A stretch of DNA of 16,530 bases from Candidatus Saccharimonadota bacterium (GCA_009778015.1 WRKS01000002.1:1-16530); one strand, 5' to 3'; numbered from the stretch's first letter, positions 1 to 5,211 are shown. Notes: a model not told the origin generated them from the sequence alone. A program made the numbers and translations.

Positions 1-2
1 GC

Positions 3-227
3 GACGAAACCAGCGCCCTGCTTGGCACCAAGCACATCACGCTTACAATCGCCGAGGCAACGAAGCCACCGGTTGAACCGCCAACCGAGCCTGAGGCCCC
101 GCCGACCAGCGACCGCATTCGCTCTAGCGATACCGTCCGCAACATCGGTTTTATTGCCGGTATTACCGCTCTCCTCGCCGCGATTACCTTTGTCGCCCTC
201 AAACTCAAGCGAATTAGACGCTTCTAG
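3..227 (+). CDS. C-terminal end of a membrane-anchored protein (partial)
   Basis: The frame is open from the window edge to a TAG stop, giving about 74 residues; the true start lies outside the window. The visible part begins with a beta-strand-like stretch (TKHITLTIAEA), followed by a linker rich in Pro, Glu and Thr (KPPVEPPTEPEAPPTS). Next comes one hydrophobic helix (IGFIAGITALLAAITFVAL) and a short basic tail (KLKRIRRF). This is the usual layout of a protein with an extracellular domain, a proline-rich stalk and a C-terminal membrane anchor with a cytoplasmic basic tail. No sortase LPxTG motif is visible. The extracellular domain cannot be named. A terminator-like hairpin follows about 75 bp downstream. 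Confidence is good for a real C-terminus and low for function. Confidence 0.7.
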   Translation, partial: DETSALLGTKHITLTIAEATKPPVEPPTEPEAPPTSDRIRSSDTVRNIGFIAGITALLAAITFVALKLKRIRRF

Positions 228-302
228 GCTAGACATCAACACTTCTTCTAGTCGCGCGCAGACACCTCCGGACGTCACGGCGCTTCTGGACCGGACACTT
301 TA

Positions 303-327
303 GGAGCCCCGGTTGTCGGGGCTTCTT
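303..327 (+). terminator. Rho-independent terminator-like hairpin
   Basis: AGCCCCG (305-311) and CGGGGCT (317-323) form a perfect 7-bp GC-rich stem with a 5-nt loop, followed by TCTT. It sits downstream of the plus-strand partial gene and just beyond the 3' end of the minus-strand tRNA-Trp, so it may serve one or both. The T tract is weak. Confidence 0.55.
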
Positions 328-340
328 AAAACGATAATCT

Positions 341-415
341 TGGCAGGGGCATGCAGAATCGAACTGCAATCAAAGGTTTTGGAGACCTCTATCGTAACCA
401 TTAGACCATGCCCCT
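341..415 (-). tRNA. tRNA-Trp (anticodon CCA)
   Basis: Read on the minus strand, the acceptor arms AGGGGCA and TGCCCCT pair over 7 bp. The anticodon loop is CTCCAAA, so the anticodon is CCA (Trp). The T arm carries GTTCGATTC, and the 3' CCA (341-343) is encoded. The D arm contains the usual GGTTA. An extended overlapping ORF in this region is a shadow. A TATAAT box at 439-434 gives it its own promoter. Confidence 0.95.
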
Positions 416-433
416 GTAGCGAGTTACGCCCCT

Positions 434-439
434 ATTATA
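434..439 (-). promoter_or_regulatory. -10 box of the tRNA-Trp promoter
   Basis: TATAAT on the minus strand lies about 18 bp before the mature 5' end of tRNA-Trp. A poor -35 (TGGATT) lies 17 bp upstream. It is divergent from the promoter of the kinase/peptidase operon. Confidence 0.6.
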
Positions 440-491
440 TACAATTTGCAGGCAAAAATCCAGTATGGTATGATACAGGGCAACAATATGT

Positions 492-514
492 TATAATACA
501 GAGTATAGAGGAGG
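492..514 (+). promoter_or_regulatory. -10 box and ribosome-binding site of the kinase-like/peptidase operon
   Basis: A consensus TATAAT lies at 492-497 with no good -35 (TATGAT at 17-bp spacing). It is followed by AGAGGAGG (507-514), 3 nt before the ATG at 518. The 5' UTR is therefore only about 15 nt. The strong Shine-Dalgarno supports the 518 start. Confidence 0.65.
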
Positions 515-517
515 TTT

Positions 518-1024
518 ATGGCAAAGCCACATTTTTTGATTATCGCGGGTCCGATTGGCAGTGGGAAATCGGCTTTTGCAGAGCAATTCGGCGCCCTGTT
601 TAAGGCGCCAACGGTTGACGTGGAGGCGATTAGGCACGAGCTGAAGCGCAAGCCGGATTATTCCGAGGTTGAAGGGCGTTTGGCGCACAAGGTGGCGCTA
701 ATCATGCTCCGCACTTTTGTCGGGTCGGGCTACCCGCTCTTGGCGGTTGGCGGCGAGACCTTTGCCGAGCGTCAAAAGTGGCGCGTCATGGCCGAGCGCG
801 CCGGCTACCAAACCACGGTCGTCTGGATGCAAGTTGACCAGCCGACGCTTAAGCGCCGCTTTACCGAACGCATCAAGACCGACGGCTTGACTCCCGACAT
901 CTTTACCTCGGCTATGAAAGAGGTAGAGCTGCCTGAGCCGCAAGAAAAGGTCGTCTATGTCAGCGGCAAGCACGTCTTTTCTACCCAGGTCCGCTCGGTG
1001 CTGGAAAAACTGACCACCAAATGA
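518..1024 (+). CDS. P-loop kinase-like NTPase
   Basis: This 168-residue cytoplasmic protein starts with a hydrophobic strand and a Walker A loop, GPIGSGKS, at about residues 11-18. That layout is typical of small nucleotide or zeta-toxin-like kinases of the AAA_33 type. A DVEAIRHEL segment near residue 35 resembles the substrate-side acidic motif of such kinases. The basic stretch QPTLKRRFTERI near residue 108 resembles the lid region, where arginines contact phosphates. The substrate cannot be told. The start is fixed by AGAGGAGG immediately upstream. The gene overlaps the next one by ATGA, so the two are translationally coupled. The fold is known from the motif; the role is unassigned. Confidence 0.8.
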   Translation: MAKPHFLIIAGPIGSGKSAFAEQFGALFKAPTVDVEAIRHELKRKPDYSEVEGRLAHKVALIMLRTFVGSGYPLLAVGGETFAERQKWRVMAERAGYQTTVVWMQVDQPTLKRRFTERIKTDGLTPDIFTSAMKEVELPEPQEKVVYVSGKHVFSTQVRSVLEKLTTK

Positions 1025-1383
1025 CAATGCAAGAGCGGCTAGCAGCCGAGCAAGCTCAGGATCTGCGCGCCAAGGCCAAGCGCGTCTTGCCGGGGCGCCT
1101 GGTTGACTTGGTCAATACGACCGGCATCAATTATAATATAGAACGCGATGGCGTGCGTCTGGGGCATATGCGGACACGTTGGGGGTCTCGTAGCTCCAGT
1201 GGCACGATTTCGCTTAACATTGGCCTAGTCCGCCTGCCCAACCACCTAATTGACTATGTAATCATCCACGAATTATGCCACGTTACGCATATGAACCATT
1301 CGCCCGCTTTCTGGGCCGAGGTTTATAAATACTGTCCTAACTACAAATTATATCGCGCCGAAATGAGGAAATACCGGCCATAG
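1021..1383 (+). CDS. YgjP/DUF45-type (M48-like) zinc metallopeptidase, short form
   Basis: The 120-residue product contains HELCHVTHMNH (83-93), an HExxH-x5-H zinc site, followed by SPAFW, the signature of the YgjP/DUF45 (WLM-like) family. The preceding RTRWGSRSSSGTISLN block (residues 51-66) is also typical of the family and forms the strand next to the active site. Full-length YgjP proteins run to roughly 230 residues with an N-terminal beta domain, so this protein is close to the catalytic half alone, with a short helical N-terminus. The start overlaps the stop of the upstream kinase-like gene (ATGA). The TAG stop at 1381-1383 is followed with no spacer by the terminal repeat of cassette unit A. 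The family is well supported; the substrate is unknown. Confidence 0.88.
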   Translation: MTMQERLAAEQAQDLRAKAKRVLPGRLVDLVNTTGINYNIERDGVRLGHMRTRWGSRSSSGTISLNIGLVRLPNHLIDYVIIHELCHVTHMNHSPAFWAEVYKYCPNYKLYRAEMRKYRP

Positions 1384-1396
1384 CCCCCACATACAT

Positions 1397-1474
1397 TTAG
1401 TAGCCTAATAGTATGGTGCGGTGGGAGGTCCAGTTGTTAGCGCTGGCAGTGCCATTAGTGAAAGCAAATACTCC
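1397..1474 (-). pseudogene. Truncated cassette ORF A-minus (C-terminal 25 codons)
   Basis: On the minus strand the frame reads GVFAF, a variable stretch, then SHRTILLGY and TAA. This matches the C-terminal part of the other cassette ORFs. Everything upstream of the GVFAF motif is missing, and the DNA switches at about 1475 into the oppositely oriented cassette. It is a remnant. Confidence 0.75.
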
Positions 1475-1475
1475 A

Positions 1476-1739
1476 GGCACCGCCATAGCTAACGGCAGAC
1501 TCGCTAATAACTCATTATTCTTCGGCGATAGTTTAGCAGAAACCTTATCAAATAGTGTTGATGGCGGCGCTTGGAATAGAGGGCGCGTGCGATCTACTGG
1601 CTCAACTCAGCCGTGGCTGATCCGCGGTGGTATAGTTGAAGGGGGCATTGCTGCTGGAGTATTTGCGTTTATAGCAGCGATTCAAGCCGGCGGCACCAGT
1701 AACATCTACTCCCACCGCACCATACTATTAGGCTACTAA
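1476..1739 (+). pseudogene. Cassette ORF A-plus, 5'-truncated
   Basis: This frame of 87 codons plus stop contains AIANGRLANN, SLFFGDSLAET, GGAWN, PWLIRGG, AAGVFAF and SHRTILLGY, in the order seen in the other cassettes. The QLGV segment at the 5' edge is missing, along with a few following codons. An upstream GTG/ATG-initiated extension across the junction would translate antisense of the other cassette and is not credible. There is no ribosome-binding site. It is probably a silent or dead donor cassette. Confidence 0.65.
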
Positions 1740-1763
1740 ATGTATGTGGGGGGTGAGGTTAGG

Positions 1764-1793
1764 TTGGCCTTTGGTCGCAATATGTGATATAAT
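1764..1793 (+). promoter_or_regulatory. Promoter of tRNA-Gln
   Basis: TTGGCC (1764-1769), an 18-bp spacer and an extended -10 TGA-TATAAT (1785-1793) lie just upstream of tRNA-Gln. The promoter sits immediately downstream of the right end of cassette unit A. Confidence 0.65.
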
Positions 1794-1803
1794 CAGTGTA
1801 GAT

Positions 1804-1878
1804 TGAGGCGTCGCCAAGCGGTAAGGCACCAGGTTTTGGTCCTGGCATTCCGGGGTTCGAATCCCTGCGCCTCAGCCA
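1804..1878 (+). tRNA. tRNA-Gln (anticodon TTG)
   Basis: The acceptor stem TGAGGCG/CGCCTCA pairs over 7 bp. The anticodon stem CCAGG/CCTGG flanks the loop TTTTGGT, giving anticodon TTG. The T loop is TTCGAAT, with discriminator G and an encoded CCA at 1876-1878. Acceptor, anticodon and T stems are intact. It has its own promoter and terminator, so it is an autonomous gene within the accessory stretch. Confidence 0.95.
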
Positions 1879-1892
1879 TCTGATACCACTTA

Positions 1893-1946
1893 GGCAATCT
1901 GCATCAAATATTTTGGAATCGTCCAAAATAACAGATTGCCTTTTTT
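1893..1946 (+). terminator. Rho-independent terminator after tRNA-Gln
   Basis: GGCAATCTG (1893-1901) pairs with CAGATTGCC (1932-1940), followed by TTTTTT. A second, inner stem TATTTTGGA/TCCAAAATA extends the hairpin. This is a classic intrinsic terminator. Confidence 0.88.
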
Positions 1947-1994
1947 ACTTGTGCTTAATTGAAAAAATCCCAAAACGCTAAAGAGAAAATCTAA

Positions 1995-3229
1995 TATGAC
2001 CATATCCGAACCCCCGACATTTAGACAACAACCCTTTACAAACCACTACTTTGTCTAAATTCAGCCTCCACTTGATCTGGGGTCCGGTTACACAGGTAAC
2101 GGTGAATGCGCTCAGTATTATAAAAGTTTATGTACTTACTTGTGGACGCACGTAGCTCCGCTTCGGAGCGATAGTTTGCGCGATACAGCTCTTCCTTTTT
2201 GAAGCTAGCGAAGAACGACTCAATCACGGCATTGTCGTAAGGCTTGCCGGCTTGCGAGAAAGACTGAGCTATGCTATTCTTCTTAAGCGTTTTGTGCATA
2301 CTGTAAGAAGTGTAAGCAGTGCCGCGGTCTGTATGAATTAACAAGTCAGTGGGTCGGCGGTCTTGATAGGCAGCCATAAACGCCGTCTTCACTAAATAGG
2401 TGCTGCTGTTCTTGCCGATGCTATGCGATACGACCTTACGCGAGAATAAATCAATAAAGACACAAATATGGAGCACGGTGTCCTTGAATCTATAGCAGGT
2501 TATATCACTGGCCCAGACTTTATTGGGTCTATCCACATCAAAGTTTTGTTTCAAGACATTGGTCTTCTTTGTAATTTGAGCCAGTGCGCGTCCATTCTTC
2601 TTGGCGTTAACACTGATACTGGACAAGCCCATCTCCCGCATAAGCTCCGAGACATATTTCAAGCTTATGGTGTACCCCGCATTTACTAAAACCGCTCTAA
2701 TTTTGCCGGCACCGTAGATTTGGTTGCTGTTGTCGTAAGCGGCTTGGACAGCGGCCATTAGAGTACTGCGCCTCTGGTTATACCAAGTCTTATCGCGCTT
2801 ATTGCGCCGGATGTGGTTGTAGAAAGTCCCGCGCGACACATCCAGCGCTTCGCAGAGAATATGGATATTGTATTGCCCATATAACGGCTCCAAGGCTTTG
2901 AGGCGATAACTCATAGGTGCTGTTGCCGTGCAATCCACGGATTTTAGCACACAGATCATATCCTCGTATTTTTTTAAGCGGCGCCTAGCCGAGTCCAGTT
3001 CTTTAGGTGTTGCAGTCCCACCCGTTTTTGCTACCTGCATCCTGTAAATCTTTGCCCAATAGTATAGAGTGCTACGTGGGATGCTTGATTCCCGGCAAAT
3101 CTTAGCGGCCGACTCTCCCGCTTGATATCGTCGTGCGAGTCTTTGCTTGCTATCTTCGCTGATTTTCTTATACATAATGTCCTTTACATTTTGATGGTTA
3201 TATTGTATAGCTTAGTGCTTGTATGACCA
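1995..3229 (-). mobile_element. IS3-family insertion sequence, ends approximate
   Basis: The transposase gene at 2036-3175 identifies the element. The exact ends are not certain. The 8-mer TATGACCA occurs at 1995-2002 and again at 3222-3229, about 1.2 kb apart, which is the usual size of an IS3 element. Two readings are possible: these are target duplications, or the ends are TG...CA with weak inverted repeats (TGACCATA versus TGGTCATA, 6 of 8 matching). No long terminal inverted repeat is visible, so the copy may be decayed. It lies between the tRNA-Gln terminator and cassette unit B. Confidence 0.5.
2036..3175 (-). CDS. IS3-family transposase (single fused ORF, DDE)
   Basis: This 379-residue transposase carries an N-terminal helix-turn-helix (residues 10-45, with SAAKICRESSIPRSTLYYW) and a coiled linker to about 80. 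A middle HTH_21-like segment follows (about 105-195, QIYGAGKIRAVL). The integrase core has D224 in WASDIT, D283 in HTDRGTAYTS and E319 in NAVIESFFASFKKEEL; D283 and E319 are separated by 35 residues, as in canonical DD(35)E enzymes. Many IS3 members need a -1 frameshift to join orfA and orfB, but here the frame is continuous. All catalytic residues are present and the gene looks intact. Start ATG at 3175. It is the only DNA-mobilising protein visible in the window, but nothing ties it to the cassette repeats next to it. Confidence 0.92.
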   Translation of the reverse strand: MYKKISEDSKQRLARRYQAGESAAKICRESSIPRSTLYYWAKIYRMQVAKTGGTATPKELDSARRRLKKYEDMICVLKSVDCTATAPMSYRLKALEPLYGQYNIHILCEALDVSRGTFYNHIRRNKRDKTWYNQRRSTLMAAVQAAYDNSNQIYGAGKIRAVLVNAGYTISLKYVSELMREMGLSSISVNAKKNGRALAQITKKTNVLKQNFDVDRPNKVWASDITCYRFKDTVLHICVFIDLFSRKVVSHSIGKNSSTYLVKTAFMAAYQDRRPTDLLIHTDRGTAYTSYSMHKTLKKNSIAQSFSQAGKPYDNAVIESFFASFKKEELYRANYRSEAELRASTSKYINFYNTERIHRYLCNRTPDQVEAEFRQSSGL

Positions 3230-3255
3230 AGCATAAGCGTTCCCCCCACATACAT

Positions 3256-3540
3256 TTAGTAGCCTAATAGTATGGTGCGGTGGCCGTAGAAAGCTTGAGT
3301 GTTGCCTGGGCTATTGCCAGCACTAAACATACCACTACGCACGCTCCCATCTGGAGAGGTCTGATGCGCACCATAAAGACTCCAAGGGCGAGTTACTCCA
3401 ACTAAGTGCATCCAATCTAGATTCCAGCCACCATTATCGCGAAGAGAGCTGGTTACTTCCGATGTGTTAGAACCGAAGAATTGAGACTTATTTGCTAGCC
3501 CGCCGTTAACTACTGCGAGACTATTGCTCACGCCGAGTTG
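3256..3540 (-). CDS. Cassette ORF B-minus (lectin/FGE-like C-terminal domain, silent?)
   Basis: From the CAA of QLGV the frame runs 94 codons to TAA. The order of motifs is QLGVSNS, NGGLANKSQFFGSNTSEVT, GGWN, RPWSLYG, SGMFSAG and HRTILLGY. The last serine of SHRTILLGY is replaced (YGHRTILLGY), the only variation seen near the 3' end. The 5' edge lies in the central palindrome. In-frame reading continues upstream only into the antisense of the partner cassette, so no native N-terminus exists here. No Shine-Dalgarno or promoter is seen. The order of P-W, G-G, S-G-x-F-x-F and a final H/F-R motif resembles C-terminal parts of formylglycine-generating-enzyme/C-type-lectin-like domains; this fold call is inference. 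Confidence 0.6.
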   Translation of the reverse strand, partial: QLGVSNSLAVVNGGLANKSQFFGSNTSEVTSSLRDNGGWNLDWMHLVGVTRPWSLYGAHQTSPDGSVRSGMFSAGNSPGNTQAFYGHRTILLGY

Positions 3541-3555
3541 GCCAACTCGGCGTGA
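3528..3555. repeat. 28-bp perfect palindrome at the centre of unit B
   Basis: TCACGCCGAGTTGG (3528-3541) is followed directly by its exact complement CCAACTCGGCGTGA (3542-3555). Each arm encodes QLGV at the start of one of the two outward cassettes. It could extrude as a cruciform or be a recombination junction. Confidence 0.95.
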
Positions 3556-3818
3556 ATGCTGAGACTGCAATACCAAGCGGTGTGCTAGCTGGCAATATTC
3601 TTTTTTATGGGGCTTCCATAAATGAAACAATATCCTTTGCTGGTCTCAGCGGCGGGTGGGATAACGACCGCTCTTATTCTACTCGTCCAGCAGCTCCTTG
3701 GTCATACCGTGGTGCGCCTTCAAATTTCGCGGACTTTGCCGGTGTATTTGCATTTGGGGGCATCGCAGGCGTCGCCAACAATCAAGCCTCCCACCGCACC
3801 ATACTATTAGGCTACTAA
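3543..3818 (+). CDS. Cassette ORF B-plus (lectin/FGE-like C-terminal domain, silent?)
   Basis: The frame runs 91 codons from QLGV to TAA, with AIPSGVLAGNILFYGASINETIS, GGWDNDRS, APWSYRGAP, AGVFAFGG and SHRTILLGY. It is clearly homologous to the other cassettes in motif order, but its early segment (SGVLAGNILFYG) has diverged from the GGLANNSxFFG consensus. GTG within the CTCGGCGTG motif could in principle serve as a start, but the preceding bases offer no ribosome-binding site. It is separated from its partner only by the palindrome. Most likely a donor cassette rather than an expressed gene. Confidence 0.6.
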   Translation, partial: QLGVNAETAIPSGVLAGNILFYGASINETISFAGLSGGWDNDRSYSTRPAAPWSYRGAPSNFADFAGVFAFGGIAGVANNQASHRTILLGY

Positions 3819-3982
3819 ATGTATGTGGGGGTTAAGCATAGCTATGATCCAATACAAGTGGCCAGACAGTCATAACCCGGTTATTCGGGGGTTGGTGCAT
3901 CATCACACGATATGTTAGGATACCGGATAGTAATATAGTCGGAAGTTCTAATGTAAAACGAAGGGTATGTTTCTATCAAACG

Positions 3983-3999
3983 TGACGTCTGTTGCCATA
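3983..3999 (+). repeat. 17-bp dispersed repeat, copy 1
   Basis: TGACGTCTGTTGCCATA occurs here and again at 5598-5614. Read on the minus strand both give an ATG followed by GCAACAGACGTCA. The bases around the two copies differ. The copy lies in the loop of the TTCTATCAAA/TTTGATAGAA inverted repeat. Confidence 0.8.
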
Positions 4000-4028
4000 T
4001 TAAGACTACACCTTTGATAGAAGCTCAA

Positions 4029-4080
4029 ACCGCCAGAAAACCCCTACCGCCAGAAAACCCCTATAAATAGGGGTTTTCTG
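4029..4080. terminator. Tandem 17-bp repeat and bidirectional terminator-like hairpin
   Basis: ACCGCCAGAAAACCCCT is repeated exactly in tandem (4029-4045 and 4046-4062). The second copy runs into CAGAAAACCCCTAT (4051-4064), which pairs perfectly with ATAGGGGTTTTCTG (4067-4080) across 2 nt. The CCCCTAT stem flanked by AAAA on one side and TTTT on the other fits a terminator usable in both directions. Confidence 0.6.
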
Positions 4081-4247
4081 CTGTCCAGGGATCATAAGCA
4101 GGGCTTTTAACGGCTCTTTGATGGCTCTGCTCCGGGCATTTTGGAGCTTTGATATGCCCCGATGCACCAACCCAGAGTTTTCTATAAAACCACTATAGCA
4201 ATTTTGATATTTCGTGTGATGATGCACCAGTGCTACCCCACATACAT

Positions 4248-4529
4248 TTAGTAGCCTAATAGTATGGTGCGGTGGGAGCGTTGCGGGTTAGGAGCTGCGT
4301 CTTGGCGAGCAAAAGCAAATATCCCGCTGTTATAATCATTATCGCCAGAGATCCCACCACGATTATGCCACGGCATGGTAGAATTCATAGTGCTAGCTCG
4401 GTTATTGTTCCAGCCACCTTGTATTAGTGCCGGGTACGAGGTGACTTCGGCTGTCGCCGAACCGAGGAATCTAGAATTATTAGCTAAGCTGCCTCCCCAT
4501 ATGGCACCAAGGTCATCCACGCCGAGTTG
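4248..4529 (-). CDS. Cassette ORF C-minus (lectin/FGE-like C-terminal domain, silent?)
   Basis: The frame runs 93 codons from QLGV to TAA. It reads DDLGAIWGGSLANNSRFLGSATAE, then GGWNNNRAS, MPWHNRGG, NSGIFAF and SHRTILLGY. The WHNRGG and SGIFAF blocks are the closest in this window to the RGG...GxFA pattern of formylglycine-generating-enzyme-like C-termini, where a tryptophan/arginine core packs the fold. No ribosome-binding site or promoter; the 5' edge is the palindrome. SLANNSRFLG is shared with C-plus, so the two may be closer relatives than other pairs. Confidence 0.6.
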   Translation of the reverse strand, partial: QLGVDDLGAIWGGSLANNSRFLGSATAEVTSYPALIQGGWNNNRASTMNSTMPWHNRGGISGDNDYNSGIFAFARQDAAPNPQRSHRTILLGY

Positions 4530-4543
4530 GCCAACTCGGCGTG
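4518..4543. repeat. 26-bp perfect palindrome at the centre of unit C
   Basis: CACGCCGAGTTGG (4518-4530) is followed by its exact complement CCAACTCGGCGTG (4531-4543). It is equivalent to the palindrome of unit B but one base pair shorter on each side. Confidence 0.95.
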
Positions 4544-4810
4544 AACGACGTAAGTGCGATCAGAAATGGCGGCTTAGCCAATAACTCTCGGTTTCTGGGT
4601 GATGCCGTATCAGAAACTATCGCCATAGACCATCAGAATGGCAGTTGGAATGGAGACGATAACTATACAGCTGTTTCAACTGCTCCATGGTTTAGATGGG
4701 GCTCTCAGTCGGGAGGTAATAGCGTTGTAGCAGGCTTGTGGGCTAAGATTGGAGCTAACGGTGATACGGCTAACCATCTCTCCCACCGCACCATACTATT
4801 AGGCTACTAA
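4532..4810 (+). CDS. Cassette ORF C-plus (lectin/FGE-like C-terminal domain, silent?)
   Basis: The frame runs 92 codons from QLGV to TAA: NDVSAIRNGGLANNSRFLGDAVSETIA, GSWNGDDN, APWFRWGS, AGLWAKIG and SHRTILLGY. It is the most diverged in its second half: RGG is replaced by RWG, and the usual GIFAF by GLWAK. It keeps the invariant end at the DNA level. No start signal is present. GTG 4541 within the palindrome is the only nearby potential start and lacks a ribosome-binding site. Confidence 0.6.
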   Translation, partial: QLGVNDVSAIRNGGLANNSRFLGDAVSETIAIDHQNGSWNGDDNYTAVSTAPWFRWGSQSGGNSVVAGLWAKIGANGDTANHLSHRTILLGY

Positions 4811-4824
4811 ATGTATGTGGGGGG

Positions 4825-5205
4825 TTAGATGAAAAGAACTCGCAGCCCTGCAACGCTGGCGGCGATAAGAATAGCCGAAGCAACAATTAACACAATAACT
4901 TGATTAAGCTTTACAGCAGCAGCCTTTTTGGCACTAGGCCTAACCCTACTCTTACTGCACTTAATATCATCAATACCAATAATCTGGGAGATGATTATGG
5001 TTGGCAGTACAATAAAGACCAGAAGGGCTGTGCCAAGGCCGGTAGGCCCCCAATCCCCATGTTGATACAGAAGTATAATAGATATTACGGCAGCAACCGC
5101 TATTATCACCCGGGCCCCTAATACTATTTTCCATATCGCAAACTGATTTTTTTGGCTTGCGTACAGCAGTTCATCTGAGAACTTATCATTAGAAGGTCGC
5201 TCCAT
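4825..5205 (-). CDS. Small three-helix membrane protein, function unknown
   Basis: This 126-residue protein is not recognised. After a polar N-terminus (MERPSNDKFSDELLYASQKNQFAIWK) come three hydrophobic helices at about 30-48, 58-80 and 103-124. A basic, Lys/Ala-rich cytoplasmic-type loop (KCSKSRVRPSAKKAAAVK) lies between the second and third. ATG 5205 is preferred over an upstream ATG because TATAAT (5217-5212) sits only 6 nt before it, implying a leaderless mRNA; the longer frame would start upstream of the promoter, inside the cassette repeat. The gene is squeezed exactly between cassette ends: unit D begins 4 bp beyond its -10 box and unit C touches its stop codon. Confidence 0.65.
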   Translation of the reverse strand: MERPSNDKFSDELLYASQKNQFAIWKIVLGARVIIAVAAVISIILLYQHGDWGPTGLGTALLVFIVLPTIIISQIIGIDDIKCSKSRVRPSAKKAAAVKLNQVIVLIVASAILIAASVAGLRVLFI

Positions 5206-5211
5206 AAGAGT

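Larger units (their letters stand above)
1384..1753. mobile_element. Cassette unit A: inverted-repeat-bounded element with internal deletion
   Basis: Both ends carry the same 40-bp sequence found at all cassette ends in this window, in inverted orientation (left end after the C run at 1384, right end with the G run to 1753). Compared with the 590-bp units B and C, this unit is only about 370 bp. The minus-strand cassette retains only its last 25 codons. The plus-strand cassette lacks its first few codons and the CAACTCGGCGTG motif, so the central palindrome is gone. The junction lies around 1475. The left end directly abuts the stop codon of the peptidase gene. Confidence 0.8.
3242..3831. mobile_element. 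Cassette unit B: complete head-to-head pair
   Basis: This 590-bp element is bounded by the shared 40-bp terminal sequence in inverted orientation (C run from 3242, G run to 3831). Inside are two cassette ORFs pointing outward, minus strand 3256-3540 and plus strand 3543-3818. They meet at a perfect 28-bp palindrome (3528-3555). No transposase or recombinase is encoded inside. No clear target duplication is seen; AAGCATA occurs in both flanks but not directly at the ends. Confidence 0.85.
3832..4235. other. 404-bp non-coding region rich in nested repeats
   Basis: No convincing gene is present between cassette units B and C. The region holds: an 18-bp perfect inverted repeat TGGTGCATCATCACACGA at 3893-3910, with its complement at 4212-4229; a third related copy GATGCACCAACCC at 4161-4173, exactly complementary to 3889-3901; a 10-bp inverted repeat TTCTATCAAA (3971-3980)/TTTGATAGAA (4013-4022) enclosing a 17-mer that recurs at 5598-5614; and a tandem repeat and hairpin at 4029-4080. 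A minus-strand ORF of 73 codons (4006-4227) starts inside one repeat and reads through the terminator hairpin, so it is not credited. The outer inverted repeats suggest a decayed small mobile element. Confidence 0.6.
4236..4824. mobile_element. Cassette unit C: complete head-to-head pair
   Basis: This element of about 589 bp is organised like unit B: 40-bp terminal inverted repeats, two outward cassette ORFs (minus 4248-4529, plus 4532-4810) and a central perfect palindrome (4518-4543). Its right end directly abuts the TAA stop of the minus-strand membrane protein gene (4825-4827), with no spacer, just as unit A abuts the stop of the peptidase gene. Confidence 0.85.

Noticed and set aside
22..303. 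93-codon ORF at the left edge
   Set aside because: Frame-shifted shadow of the partial membrane-anchored protein, which has a coherent Pro-rich linker, helix and basic tail in the other frame.
313..603. 96-codon ORF across the tRNA-Trp
   Set aside because: It runs through the tRNA gene antisense and into the kinase-like gene in the wrong frame.
1413..1739. Full 108-codon ORF as one intact gene
   Set aside because: Its first 21 codons are antisense of the truncated minus cassette; only the part from about 1476 is homologous to the family.
1384..1753. Integron gene cassettes with attC sites
   Set aside because: The 40-bp end folds imperfectly, but no integrase is visible, there is no tandem same-direction array and no recognisable attC core.
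3229..3840. AAGCATA on both sides of unit B as a target-site duplication
   Set aside because: The two copies are at different distances from the element ends (6 and 2 bases), and no matching duplication is found at the other units.
4006..4227. 73-codon minus-strand ORF
   Set aside because: It begins inside an inverted repeat, passes through a terminator-like hairpin and a tandem repeat, and has no ribosome-binding site or recognisable domain.
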